64,000 nt of DNA from Pseudomonas sp. RSB 5.4 (GCF_037126175.1 NZ_CP146986.1:3376501-3440500); one strand, 5' to 3'. Shown: positions 29,712-38,907, counted from the stretch's first letter. Notes: generated from the letters alone by a model not told the origin. Translations and numbers: made by a program.

Positions 29712-29962
29712 AAATCGAGTTCACGCCATCAGGCTGGGAAGACTACCTGTGGTTTCAGCAGAACGATAAGGCCGGACTCAAACGTATCAATCTGTTGATA
29801 AAAGCAATTCAGCGCGAACCGTTTGAAGGGATTGGCAAGCCTGAGCCGCTCAAACACAACATGAGCGGCTTTTGGTCCAGACGAATAACGGGTGAGCATC
29901 GTTTGGTCTACAGCATCGAAGGCGGTGAGATTTGCGTCATTAGTTGCAAATACCACTACTGA
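29708..29962 (+). CDS. yoeB: Toxin YoeB (ribosome-dependent mRNA endonuclease)
   Basis: YoeB is a RelE-fold toxin that cuts mRNA in the ribosomal A site. The 84-residue protein is the same length as E. coli YoeB and keeps the catalytic residues Glu46, Arg65, His83 and Tyr84 at the same positions, so the toxin should be active. The gene starts inside the yefM stop and its own stop overlaps the convergent argD 3' end by 7 bases. Confidence 0.96.
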   Translation: MKIEFTPSGWEDYLWFQQNDKAGLKRINLLIKAIQREPFEGIGKPEPLKHNMSGFWSRRITGEHRLVYSIEGGEICVISCKYHY

Positions 29963-31122
29963 ATGATGTGCCCCACACCTCTGACAATCATCTCCACCTC
30001 CCGCTCATCAATCGTCAGTGGCGGCAGCAGCCGTATCGTCTTGCCGCGTGTAACGTTGATCAGCAATCCATGATCCCGCGCAGCAATCAGCGTCAGATCG
30101 CGGATCGGCTGTTTCAGTTCGATGCCGATCATCAAGCCCTGCCCACGAATCGCCAGCACGTTGGGGTTGTCTGCCAGTTCGGCACGTAGACGAGCCAGCA
30201 AGCGCTCCCCCTGTACCCGAACATTTTCCAGCAAGCCTTGTTCTTCGATGATGTCCAGCACCGTGCAGCCGACCCGGCAGGCCAGCGGATTACCGCCGAA
30301 CGTGCTGCCATGGCTGCCGGGGGTGAACAGATCCGCCGCCCTGCCCCGCGCCAGGCAGGCACCGATCGGCACGCCGTTGCCAAGGCCTTTGGCCAGGGTC
30401 ATGACGTCCGGCACGATGCCTTCATGCTGGAACGCAAACCATTGGCCAGTGCGGCCGATGCCGGTCTGGATTTCGTCGAGCATCAGCAGCCAGGCGTGAC
30501 GATTGCACAGTTCGCGCAGGGCTTTGAGGTACCCGGGCGGCGCCAGTTGCACACCGCTTTCGCCCTGGATCGGCTCGACCAGAATCGCCACGATCCGCTC
30601 GCCGTGCTTTTGCTGCACTTGATCCAGCGCAGCCAGATCACCGAAGGGCACTTTGACGAAATCCCCCGGCAAATCATTGAAACCCAGACGCACCGCCGGC
30701 CCATCGCTGGCCGACAAGGTGCCCAACGTGCGGCCATGAAACGCGTTGGCCATGACCACCACCAGTGGCTGTTCGATGCCTTTGCTCCAGCCGTACAAAC
30801 GCGCCAGCTTCAGTGCAGTCTCGTTGGCTTCAGCGCCGGAGTTGTTGAAAAACGCCCGCTCCATTCCTGACAACTGCGTGAGTTTCTGCGCCAGCTGTTG
30901 CTGCCAGTCGATGCTGTACAGGTTGGAGGTGTGCAGCAACAGTCCGGCCTGCTCGCTGATAGCAGCGACAATCCGTGGGTGCGAGTGCCCGACATTGGTC
31001 ACCGCGACTCCGGCGACAGCATCCAGATATTCTCGACCGGCCTGATCCCACAGGCGCGTGCCCAGGCCTCTGATAAAGCTCAGGGCCAGCGGTTGGTAGG
31101 TATTCATCAGGGCGGCGGTCAT
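29956..31122 (-). CDS. argD: Acetylornithine aminotransferase
   Basis: ArgD is a class III PLP aminotransferase of arginine synthesis that makes N-acetylornithine. The 388-residue protein has [18 protein letters not shown] near residue 90, [10 protein letters not shown] near residue 130, the PLP lysine in [14 protein letters not shown] near residue 240, and [13 protein letters not shown] near residue 270. It is divergent from the LysR gene at 31225 with 102 bases between. Its stop codon lies within the yoeB stop region. A role in succinylornithine catabolism is possible for such enzymes. Confidence 0.92.
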   Translation of the reverse strand: MTAALMNTYQPLALSFIRGLGTRLWDQAGREYLDAVAGVAVTNVGHSHPRIVAAISEQAGLLLHTSNLYSIDWQQQLAQKLTQLSGMERAFFNNSGAEANETALKLARLYGWSKGIEQPLVVVMANAFHGRTLGTLSASDGPAVRLGFNDLPGDFVKVPFGDLAALDQVQQKHGERIVAILVEPIQGESGVQLAPPGYLKALRELCNRHAWLLMLDEIQTGIGRTGQWFAFQHEGIVPDVMTLAKGLGNGVPIGACLARGRAADLFTPGSHGSTFGGNPLACRVGCTVLDIIEEQGLLENVRVQGERLLARLRAELADNPNVLAIRGQGLMIGIELKQPIRDLTLIAARDHGLLINVTRGKTIRLLPPLTIDEREVEMIVRGVGHIIQ

Positions 31123-31224
31123 GACTTCAAACTCCAGTGAAGGTCGGTGTGTTTGCAGTATGGTTAGCCACCAGAACTGGATAAACTCGGCAAAACTTCA
31201 ATCATTTAAAAGCAGGACTTGATA

Positions 31225-32130
31225 ATGGACCTGTTGCAGGCAATGAGCGTGTACGTGAAGGTCGTGGAAGCCGGGAGCATGACGGCGGCCGCGTTGCAGT
31301 GCGAAATGTCCACGACCATGGTCGGAAATCACCTGCGCGCACTGGAGCAAAGGCTCGGCGTGCAGTTGCTGCAGCGCACCACCCGCCGTCAGCGACTGAC
31401 CGAATTCGGTAGCGTTTATTACCAGCGTTGTCTGGATGTATTGGGCCTGGTGGCCGACTCCGAACGCCTCGCCGAACAGGCCCTCGACGAGCCGCGCGGC
31501 CTGCTGCGTATCACCGCACCACTGACTTTTGGCGTCGAACGTCTGGCCCCGGCGCTCAGCGAGTTTTCCCTGCAATACCCGCAATTGAAAATGGATGTGG
31601 TGCTGACCAACCGCCGTCCGGACCTGCTGGAAAGTGGCCTCGACGTAGCGTTTCGGCTGGGGCATTTCGAGCAGTCGAACCTGATCGCCCGGCCGCTGAT
31701 CGACTACACCCTGACCGTATGCGCCTCCCCGGCGTACGTCGCGCGACGCGGCATGCCGATCACCCCGGAAGACCTGCAGCAACACGACTGCCTGTCGTTC
31801 GCCTACCCTGCCGGCGATGACTGGCAATCGGTGGAAAAACGCTGGCGCCTCAGCGGCCCGGACGGCGAGATTCTGGTCGACGTCAGCGGCCCGATGCTGA
31901 TGAACACCTCTGCCGGCCTGCATCAGGCGGCGCGCACCGGCATGGGCATTGTGATGCTGCCGGATGCGCTGGTGGAACAGGATCTGCGCGACGGCAAACT
32001 GGTGACGGTGATCCCGGATTACCAGCCACCGAGCCGCCCATTGCACCTGCTGTACGCGCCGGATCGTTATCGCTTGCCCAAGCTGCGGCGCTTCGTCGAA
32101 TTCGCGATGAAAACCTGGGGCAGATCCTGA
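31225..32130 (+). CDS. LysR-family transcriptional regulator
   Basis: A 301-residue regulator with an N-terminal winged helix (DLLQAMSVYVKVVEAGSMTAA, STTMVGNHLRALEQRLGVQLLQRTTRRQ) and a periplasmic-binding-type effector domain (PRGLLRITAPLTFGVERLAP). It resembles the large group of uncharacterised CrgA-type Pseudomonas LysR proteins. ATG 31225 was preferred to TTG 31219. Being divergent from argD it may control argD, its own gene, or the downstream GNAT gene; nothing in the sequence settles this. Confidence 0.93.
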   Translation: MDLLQAMSVYVKVVEAGSMTAAALQCEMSTTMVGNHLRALEQRLGVQLLQRTTRRQRLTEFGSVYYQRCLDVLGLVADSERLAEQALDEPRGLLRITAPLTFGVERLAPALSEFSLQYPQLKMDVVLTNRRPDLLESGLDVAFRLGHFEQSNLIARPLIDYTLTVCASPAYVARRGMPITPEDLQQHDCLSFAYPAGDDWQSVEKRWRLSGPDGEILVDVSGPMLMNTSAGLHQAARTGMGIVMLPDALVEQDLRDGKLVTVIPDYQPPSRPLHLLYAPDRYRLPKLRRFVEFAMKTWGRS

Positions 32131-32185
32131 TTTAAGCTGCGATTGACTATGCTCCGGTGATTGCCGACAAGGATGCTGCCATTCG

Positions 32186-32599
32186 ATGAAAACCAACCTC
32201 ACCGTACGCGATCTGTTGCCTGCCGAAGTGGAGCCAGTTCGCCTGTTTCTTGGGCAACATGGCTGGGGACACCGAACGGGTTCCAACGACTACTTCGCCC
32301 AACTCATCGAAAACTCGCAACGCACTGCGGTCGCGCTGAGCGGCGAGCAGATCATTGGTTTCGCCCGAGGCCTCACCGATGGTTTGTCCAACGGTTATCT
32401 GTCGATGGTGGTGGTTGATGATCAACATCGGCGCGCCGGCGTCGGGCGCGCACTGGTCGAGCATGTCATGGGTGACAACCCCGAGATCACTTGGGTCCTG
32501 CGCGCCGGGCGTGACGGGGCTGAGGCGTTTTTTGCCAACCTGGGTTTTGAAACATCGACGATTGCGATGGAACGACCAAGGCTCAAGAAACACACCTGA
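32186..32599 (+). CDS. GNAT-family N-acetyltransferase
   Basis: A 137-residue protein with the GNAT core: GEQIIGFARGLTDG, the strand MVVVDDQHR and the acetyl-CoA loop RRAGVGRALVEHV (Q/RxxGxG/A type). The substrate is unknown. It is 55 bases downstream of the LysR gene in the same direction and its stop is 1 base from the convergent msrA stop. Confidence 0.88.
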   Translation: MKTNLTVRDLLPAEVEPVRLFLGQHGWGHRTGSNDYFAQLIENSQRTAVALSGEQIIGFARGLTDGLSNGYLSMVVVDDQHRRAGVGRALVEHVMGDNPEITWVLRAGRDGAEAFFANLGFETSTIAMERPRLKKHT

Positions 32600-32600
32600 A

Positions 32601-33305
32601 TCAACTTCCGCTTTTCACCAACACCGGCTTATCCTGATAACGCTGCGCAAACAACTGCTTCAACTGCGCCACCTTCGGCATGTCGTTGATCACGATGTAC
32701 GGATAGCTCGGGTGTTCGGTCAGGAAATCCTGGTGATAGTCCTCCGCCGGGTAGAAGCCGTTGTAGGTTTCCAATTTCGTGACGATCGGTTTGCTGTAGG
32801 CATGCGCCGCGTCGAGTTGGGCGATGTAGGCCTGGGCCACCCGTTGCTGGTCGGCATTGACCGGGAACAGCGCCGAGCGATATTGCGTGCCGCTGTCGGG
32901 GCCTTGGCGGTTGAGTTCGGTCGGGTTGTGGGCCACCGAGAAGTAGATCTGCAGCAGGCTGCCGTAGCTGACTTGCGTCGGGTCGAAGGTAACTTGCACG
33001 GACTCGGCGTGACCGGTATCGCCTTCGCTGACCCGCTCGTATTGCGCCGTGTTCGCTGCGCCGCCGGCATAACCGGAGACGGCTTTCTGCACACCTTTGA
33101 CGTGCTGGAAAACCCCTTGCACGCCCCAGAAACAACCACCGGCGAACACCGCGGTTTCACTGTGCGCGTGGGTGATTTCGTCGAGGGCTGGTGGCGGGAT
33201 GACCACCGCGTCTTCGGCGCCGAAAGAGAACGCCGAACACTGCCCGATCACGCCGGCCATGGCGACGCCGAGCAACACCCGTCGCCAGTTGTTTTGAGCT
33301 TTCAT
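32601..33305 (-). CDS. msrA: Periplasmic peptide methionine-(S)-sulfoxide reductase MsrA
   Basis: MsrA reduces methionine-S-sulfoxide in proteins. The 234-residue product has a Sec-type signal peptide (MKAQNNWRRVLLGVAMAGVI, cleavage near SFGAED) and then a complete MsrA domain with the catalytic cysteine in AGGCFWGVQGVF, GHAESV, and NPTELNRQG. The C-terminus has no obvious resolving cysteine, so it probably needs an external thiol partner. ATG 33305 has GGGAG 8 bases upstream; a GTG three codons earlier is less likely. It is the third gene of the msrB-DipZ-msrA set, 15 bases after the DipZ-like gene. Confidence 0.92.
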   Translation of the reverse strand: MKAQNNWRRVLLGVAMAGVIGQCSAFSFGAEDAVVIPPPALDEITHAHSETAVFAGGCFWGVQGVFQHVKGVQKAVSGYAGGAANTAQYERVSEGDTGHAESVQVTFDPTQVSYGSLLQIYFSVAHNPTELNRQGPDSGTQYRSALFPVNADQQRVAQAYIAQLDAAHAYSKPIVTKLETYNGFYPAEDYHQDFLTEHPSYPYIVINDMPKVAQLKQLFAQRYQDKPVLVKSGS

Positions 33306-33320
33306 GTTGCGCACTCCCGA

Positions 33321-35129
33321 TCAGCCGAAGGTGAAGGCGTAAGCCGATACGCCCGGGTCAAGAAATTCGATGGTGAAGGTGCGATCCTTCACCTCGTCGG
33401 TTTGCCGCACCAATTGGTACAAGCGCTGTTCGGTCACGCGGCCGCTGCCATCCGCGGCGACATCCACACCGTGGGCATCCCCCGGCGACTGACCGTCAAT
33501 CGACACTTTGAAGCGCACCGGTTTGCCATCTGCGCCCGGCCCCAGTACCAAATGCAGATCGCGGGCGTGGAAGCGATAGACGATGCGACTGGCCGGCGCA
33601 CTGGCGGTGGCGCGCTCGGCGCCGACAGCCCACTGCCCGCCAAGGCTCCAGTCATTCAAAGTCAGGTCGGCCGGTGGGTTATAGGTCGCGACCTTGTCAG
33701 GCACCAGGCTGGTTTGCGGTACGAAATGTTCCGCACGCTGGTAGCCGACATAGGTTTCCGGCGATAGCACCTGATTCATGTCCGGGGCCATCTGCACGCC
33801 TTGGGCGTCAGCGTTGATCAGGCCATCAGCCACGGTTTTGGCCCCGGCCTCACGCAGCAACTGCTGGATGACCCGCTCCGATTCGGCGTAGTCGCCTTCG
33901 CCAAAATGGTGGTATCGAATCCGTCCCTGAGCATCGGCAAAATAATGCGCCGGCCAGTATTCGTTGTTGAAGGCGCGCCAGATCTTGTAGTCGTTATCGA
34001 TCGCCACCGGGTAGTTGATACCCAACTCCTTCATGGCTTTGGTGACGTTGCCGACATCGCGCTCGAAGGCGAACTCCGGCGCATGCACACCGATTACCAC
34101 CAGCCCCTGATCGCGGTACTTCTCGGCCCAGGCTTTGACGTATGGCAGGGTGCGCAGGCAGTTGATGCAGGAGTAGGTCCAGAAATCCACCAGCACCACT
34201 TTGCCCTTCAATGCCTGGGCATCGAGCGGTGGCGAATTGAGCCATTGCACGGCGCCAGTGAGCGGCGGCAACTGGCCTTCGACCGGCAATGTTCCGGGTG
34301 CCTTGTCAGCGATTTTGATCACCGCGCCTGTGGCTTTCATGCTGCCGTTCGCCGCGTCATCCGCAGCGGGAATCTGCGCCATCATCGTGCCGCTGCCCGC
34401 AGGTGATTTGCCGGAGAGTTTGCCCACCAGCGCTTGTTCGATTCCGCCCGTGGATGCGGTCGACAACCGCGCCAACAGCCCGGTATCGAGGCCCAGCGCA
34501 ATCGCCGCAACACCCGCCAGCATCGCCGCTCCCAACCCACGACGGATCCACTCCCCCGTACCGATCGAGCGCTTCATCAACGCAAAGACCTTACCGCCAA
34601 GCAGCAGCGCCGCCGCCAGTGAAGTCGCGGCGCCCGCCGCGTAGGCGAGCAACAACAGCGTGGTGGCGATGCTTGCCCCTTGCAGCGCGGCACCGGTCAG
34701 AATCAAGCCGAGAATAGGCCCGGCGCACGGCGCCCAGAGCAGCCCCGTGGCAACGCCGATCAGAAACGAGGCGCCGGGACGCGGACGATTGTCCTGGCCC
34801 ACGGCTTCGGACAGCCGACTGCCGGCCGACACCAGCGGTCGCGTCAGGCGCTCGGCGAGACGCGGCAACAGCAGCGTCAGTCCGAACAGTGCTACGAACA
34901 GCAACGCGAGCCAGCGCCCGTACTGATTGACTTGCACCACCCAACCGCCGCCCACCGCCGCCAGCGTGGCGACGAGGGCGAAGGTCAGCGCCATCCCGGC
35001 CAATAGCGGCAAGCCACTCTTGATAAACGGCTGCCCGGTGCGAGCGAAGACAAAAGGCAGAACAGGCAGGATGCACGGACTGACGATCGTCAGCACACCG
35101 CCCAGATAAGCGAGAACCAAGAGCCACAT
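33321..35129 (-). CDS. DipZ-like thiol-disulfide transporter (CcdA plus TlpA-like thioredoxin plus C-terminal domain)
   Basis: A 602-residue fusion. Residues about 1-230 are a CcdA/DsbD-type membrane domain with paired cysteines in VSPCILPVLPF and WAPCAGPILGL. Residues about 285-430 are a TlpA-like thioredoxin domain with the CxxC motif WTYSCINCLRTLP. Residues about 450-600 are a beta-rich C-terminal domain of the DipZ kind. Together they can carry electrons from cytoplasmic thioredoxin across the membrane to periplasmic thiol proteins. Flanked by msrB (43 bases upstream) and msrA, its likely clients are these two reductases. The family resembles Mycobacterium DipZ. Confidence 0.9.
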   Translation of the reverse strand: MWLLVLAYLGGVLTIVSPCILPVLPFVFARTGQPFIKSGLPLLAGMALTFALVATLAAVGGGWVVQVNQYGRWLALLFVALFGLTLLLPRLAERLTRPLVSAGSRLSEAVGQDNRPRPGASFLIGVATGLLWAPCAGPILGLILTGAALQGASIATTLLLLAYAAGAATSLAAALLLGGKVFALMKRSIGTGEWIRRGLGAAMLAGVAAIALGLDTGLLARLSTASTGGIEQALVGKLSGKSPAGSGTMMAQIPAADDAANGSMKATGAVIKIADKAPGTLPVEGQLPPLTGAVQWLNSPPLDAQALKGKVVLVDFWTYSCINCLRTLPYVKAWAEKYRDQGLVVIGVHAPEFAFERDVGNVTKAMKELGINYPVAIDNDYKIWRAFNNEYWPAHYFADAQGRIRYHHFGEGDYAESERVIQQLLREAGAKTVADGLINADAQGVQMAPDMNQVLSPETYVGYQRAEHFVPQTSLVPDKVATYNPPADLTLNDWSLGGQWAVGAERATASAPASRIVYRFHARDLHLVLGPGADGKPVRFKVSIDGQSPGDAHGVDVAADGSGRVTEQRLYQLVRQTDEVKDRTFTIEFLDPGVSAYAFTFG

Positions 35130-35172
35130 GGTGTCGTCCTGTAGAAAGTGAAGATCGAAAAAGGGCCATGGC

Positions 35173-35691
35173 TCATGCCGCCACGGGTTTGAACGTCATC
35201 GCCAGGCCGTTCATGCAATAGCGCAGGCCGGTGGGTTTCGGACCGTCATCGAAGACATGCCCCAGGTGCCCGCCGCAGCGCCGACAGTGCACTTCATTGC
35301 GCGACATGCCGAAAGAGCGGTCCTGACGCGTGGCCACCGCGTGCTCCAGCGGTGCCCAGAAACTCGGCCAGCCAGTGCGGCTGTCGAACTTGGTCGCCGA
35401 TGAAAACAGCGCCAGGTCACAGCCCGCGCAGTCGAATGTGCCGTTGCGATGTTCGTTGTTGAGGGGGCTGGTGTAGGCCCGCTCGGTGCCTTCTTCACGC
35501 AGGATGGCGTACTGCTCATCCGAGAGCAGCGAGTGCCATTCACTGTCGCTGTGGCTCACCTCGAAAACCTCATCGGCATGGGCTTGCTCGATCAGTGCGG
35601 TGCCCGAGGAAAATTTTGGCAATACACCCGCCACCAGGGCTGCAACCCCCAGCCCGCCGCTCGCTACGAGAATCTGTCGCCGTGAAAACAT
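35173..35691 (-). CDS. msrB: Exported peptide methionine-(R)-sulfoxide reductase MsrB
   Basis: MsrB reduces methionine-R-sulfoxide. The 172-residue protein starts at ATG 35691 (MFSRRQILVASGGLGVAALV), a twin-arginine-like signal peptide, then an MsrB domain with zinc cysteines in CAGCDLALF and CRRCGGHLGH and the catalytic cysteine in RYCMNGLAM. Tat export with zinc bound is plausible but unproven. It begins the msrB-DipZ-msrA operon and is divergent from the response regulator at 35843 across 151 bases. Confidence 0.92.
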   Translation of the reverse strand: MFSRRQILVASGGLGVAALVAGVLPKFSSGTALIEQAHADEVFEVSHSDSEWHSLLSDEQYAILREEGTERAYTSPLNNEHRNGTFDCAGCDLALFSSATKFDSRTGWPSFWAPLEHAVATRQDRSFGMSRNEVHCRRCGGHLGHVFDDGPKPTGLRYCMNGLAMTFKPVAA

Positions 35692-35842
35692 GGCCGTCTC
35701 CAAAAATTCCAGGTGCCTGTCATGGAACACAGCCTAGGCTTGGGTTGATCGCCAAATCCTCACGGGAAGTTAACGAATTCGTGATAACTCGCCCCGAGGA
35801 AAACCCGCACAATGCGCTCACTGCGCCGAAGGATTGAGCTTG

Positions 35843-36553
35843 ATGGAACCGACCAGACGCATCCTCGTGGTCGAGGATGACCAACACATCGCCGATTTGA
35901 TTTGCCTGCATTTGCGCGATGACCATTACGACGTCGTGCACTGCGCCGACGGCGACGAAGGCATGCGCCTGTTGCAACAGGGGCAATGGGATGCGCTGAT
36001 CCTCGACCTGATGTTGCCGGGGGTCGACGGCCTGGAAATCTGCCGCCGCGCCCGGGCGATGGCGCGCTATACGCCGATCATCATCACCAGCGCACGCTCC
36101 AGCGAATTGCACCGCATCCTCGGTCTGGAACTGGGTGCCGACGACTACCTCGCCAAACCGTTTTCAATGCTGGAACTGGTGGCCCGGGTCAAAGCCTTGC
36201 TGCGCCGGGTCGACGCCATGGCGCGCAACCTGAAAATGGACGCCGGCAGCCTCAATCTCGATGGTCTGAGCATCGACCCGATCACCCGCGATGTCACCCT
36301 CAATGGCGCGCGCCTGGACCTCACCCCCCGCGAGTTCGATCTGCTGTATTTCTTCGCCCGCCAACCGGGCAAGGTGTTCTCGCGCATGGACCTGCTCAAT
36401 GCGGTGTGGGGTTACAGCCACGAAGGCTACGAGCACACGGTCAATACGCACATCAATCGCTTGCGGGCGAAAATCGAAAGCGATCCGGCGCAACCGACAC
36501 GCATCCTCACCGTGTGGGGCCGTGGCTATAAATTCGGCACGGAACAACCATGA
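35843..36553 (+). CDS. OmpR/PhoB-family response regulator
   Basis: A 236-residue regulator with a receiver domain and a winged-helix output domain. The acidic pocket Glu11-Asp12-Asp13, phospho-acceptor Asp55 (LILDLMLPG) and Lys105 (DDYLAKPFS) are intact. The C-terminal domain has LTPREFDLLYFFARQPGKVF and HINRLRAKIE. ATG 35843 has AAGGA 9 bases upstream. It overlaps the downstream kinase gene by ATGA. It is divergent from the msrB operon, making that operon its most likely target. Confidence 0.93.
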   Translation: MEPTRRILVVEDDQHIADLICLHLRDDHYDVVHCADGDEGMRLLQQGQWDALILDLMLPGVDGLEICRRARAMARYTPIIITSARSSELHRILGLELGADDYLAKPFSMLELVARVKALLRRVDAMARNLKMDAGSLNLDGLSIDPITRDVTLNGARLDLTPREFDLLYFFARQPGKVFSRMDLLNAVWGYSHEGYEHTVNTHINRLRAKIESDPAQPTRILTVWGRGYKFGTEQP

Positions 36554-38070
36554 AACTGAACCTGTCGCAGCGCCTGTCCGTCGTATTCGCCGTGTTGCTG
36601 CTGGTGTGCTGCGGCACCTCGGCATGGCTGCAGGTGCGCTCCAGCAAGATGCACGAGCTGGAAGTGGTGCAAGGCCTGTCGCGGGACCTGGCCCAGCACA
36701 TTGCCCATGACACGGTGCTGATGGACAGTAATGGCTTGATGCCCGGCGCCGTGCGCGAACTGTTCAGCCAGTTGATGCTGGTCAACCCGAGTGTCGAGGT
36801 GTACCTGCTCGACACGGAGGGGCGGATCGTCGGCAATGCCGCACCCGAGGGTCGGATGCGAAGGGAAAAAGTCGACCTCGTACCGATCAAGCGCCTGCTC
36901 GACGATCAACCGCTGCCGATCCTCGGCGATGACCCGCGCAGCGTCGATGGCCGCAAGGTGTTCAGTGCCGCGCCACTGAAGGTCAATGGCAAGCCTGCGG
37001 GCTATCTGTACGTGGTGTTGCTCAGTGAAGAACATGATCGTTTCGCCGAACGCGGCGCGACCAGTGCTGCGCTCAATACCGCGTTGCTATCAATCGGGCT
37101 GGTGGCGCTGTTGTGCCTGATTGCCGGCCTCACGGCATTCAACCTGATTACCCGGCCATTGCGCCGGTTGACTGAAACTGTCAGCCGCTTCGACATCGAC
37201 GGTACGCCGCAATCTGCGCCCGTCATGCCAGCCGCTGTGGATAAAACCGCTGACCCGGATGAAATCGCTGTGCTCGACGCTGCCTTCCGGCAAATGCAAA
37301 ACCGCTTAGGGGAACAGTGGCGCTCGTTGACCCGCCAGGATCAGGAGCGCCGTGAACTGGTGGCGAACATCTCCCACGACCTGCGCACACCGCTGGCCTC
37401 GCTGCACGGCTATCTGGAAACCCTGTCACTCAAGGACGCCACGCTCTCTGCCGAGGAGCGGCGCCGCTATCTGGGCATCGCGCTGGATCAGAGCCGCAAG
37501 GTCGGCGGGTTGGCGCAATCGTTGCTGGAGCTGGTGCGTCTGGAACACGGCTTTGTGCAACCGGTGCTGGAACGCTTCTCCCTGATCGATCTGCTGCAGG
37601 ACATCTTCCAGAAATTCGAACTGGCCGCCGAAGCCCGCCACGTCGAACTCAAGGCCAGCTTCGGGCCAAACCTGCCGACGGTCTGCGCCGACCTTGGCTT
37701 GATCGAACGGGTGCTGACCAACCTGGTGGACAACGCCTTGCGCCATACACCGCCGGGCGGCGAAATCGAGCTGGATCTGAAACCCCAGGGCGTACTGGTC
37801 GAAGTCACGGTTAGCGACACCGGCCCCGGCATCGCACCCGAGTTGCGCGAAGGTCTGTTCCTGCGTCCGTTCAATATTGGTGGTGCGCGACGCGACGGAG
37901 GACTGGGGCTGCGCATCGTCCACCGCATCCTGCAACTGCACGGGCGAGACATTCAGTTGGTCGATGTCGCCGGGCGGGGCGCAACTTTCCGCTTCACGCT
38001 GCCGACCGATCAGCAAACCGCTGAACAGTGGATGGTGCGCTCGATGAACCTGAATACGCCGGACAAATAA
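36550..38070 (+). CDS. Sensor histidine kinase, partner of the adjacent regulator
   Basis: A 506-residue membrane kinase. It has a first transmembrane segment (residues about 10-26), a periplasmic sensor domain of about 150 residues, a second transmembrane segment (about 175-198), a HAMP linker, and the phospho-histidine His276 in NISHDLRTPLASLHGYLE. The ATP-binding domain shows the N box VLTNLVDNALRHTPPG, the G1 box SDTGPGIAPELRE and GGLGLRIVHRIL. The stimulus is not evident from sequence; the divergent Msr operon suggests oxidative or envelope stress. Confidence 0.92.
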   Translation: MKLNLSQRLSVVFAVLLLVCCGTSAWLQVRSSKMHELEVVQGLSRDLAQHIAHDTVLMDSNGLMPGAVRELFSQLMLVNPSVEVYLLDTEGRIVGNAAPEGRMRREKVDLVPIKRLLDDQPLPILGDDPRSVDGRKVFSAAPLKVNGKPAGYLYVVLLSEEHDRFAERGATSAALNTALLSIGLVALLCLIAGLTAFNLITRPLRRLTETVSRFDIDGTPQSAPVMPAAVDKTADPDEIAVLDAAFRQMQNRLGEQWRSLTRQDQERRELVANISHDLRTPLASLHGYLETLSLKDATLSAEERRRYLGIALDQSRKVGGLAQSLLELVRLEHGFVQPVLERFSLIDLLQDIFQKFELAAEARHVELKASFGPNLPTVCADLGLIERVLTNLVDNALRHTPPGGEIELDLKPQGVLVEVTVSDTGPGIAPELREGLFLRPFNIGGARRDGGLGLRIVHRILQLHGRDIQLVDVAGRGATFRFTLPTDQQTAEQWMVRSMNLNTPDK

Positions 38071-38189
38071 TCCGCACCACCGGACTGTTGTTCCGTGACA
38101 ACGCCGCCCCGCTCCCCTAAATTAACCGGCCTGAAAAAGACCCCGTGCTTTCTCGTCTCAACTCAAGTTAAAAAAGTAGTGAAATTTCA

Positions 38190-38894
38190 ATGTCCGATTT
38201 CAACACCGCTGAATCCGTAGTCACCGAATCGTCAAAAGCGGAATACGAAAACTCCATCAATCTTTCACAACACCTTCCACAAGCCAAGATCATCAGCGAG
38301 ATGGTGCTGGATGCTTTCCAGTCGACCCGCGAAAGCGACCAGATCCGCGAGCTGCGCGCCGCGATCCGTCAGGCGCACGACAGCTTCGATGACGACAAGG
38401 CCTACGAGCTGATGGGCGAACTCAAGCGCCTCAAGGACGCCGAGGCCGCCGACATCGCCGCCCTCGAAGACCTGAGCAGCAAGTTCTCGATCGGCCGCAT
38501 CCTGTCCTGCTTCAAGGACGATCCGGCATTCCAGGAAATCGTCTACGGCCTCGCGCTCAAAGTGCTGAACCAGACCCATCAGGCGATCAGCAACCCGAGC
38601 GGCGGCAAGAGCAAAGCCGCCCGCGCCAAGAAAGAAGTCGAAATCTTCACCATCAGCAAGGACGGCAGCAGCGTGACCCTGCCGCTGCGCACGCCGCGCT
38701 CGCGTATGAACGTTGACCGTGAAGCGCTGGAGTTCCTCGGTTTCACCTTCGTCGGTGAAGGCGAAGAAGCCGAGTTGGAGGGCGAGACCTTCGTCGACAA
38801 CGCCGGCACCGAACACGCGATCAACCGCAAGAACATCATCACCGCCCTGCAACAGCAGACCGCGTTCGATGGCTACAGCATCGCTGCGCAGTAA
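38190..38894 (+). CDS. Conserved cytosolic protein of unknown function
   Basis: A 234-residue soluble acidic protein. It begins with a helical region (residues about 30-100, with SDQIRELRAAIRQAHDSFDD and YELMGELKRLKDAEAADIA), has a central basic stretch GGKSKAARAKKEVEIFTI at about 140-155, and ends in a domain with NVDREALEFLGFTFVGEGEE and NRKNIITALQQQ. The basic patch and amphipathic helices might suit nucleic-acid or partner binding, but this is inference. No signal peptide. It is monocistronic, with a strong terminator just after. Confidence 0.75.
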   Translation: MSDFNTAESVVTESSKAEYENSINLSQHLPQAKIISEMVLDAFQSTRESDQIRELRAAIRQAHDSFDDDKAYELMGELKRLKDAEAADIAALEDLSSKFSIGRILSCFKDDPAFQEIVYGLALKVLNQTHQAISNPSGGKSKAARAKKEVEIFTISKDGSSVTLPLRTPRSRMNVDREALEFLGFTFVGEGEEAELEGETFVDNAGTEHAINRKNIITALQQQTAFDGYSIAAQ

Positions 38895-38907
38895 ACCCGT
38901 CGCCGAC

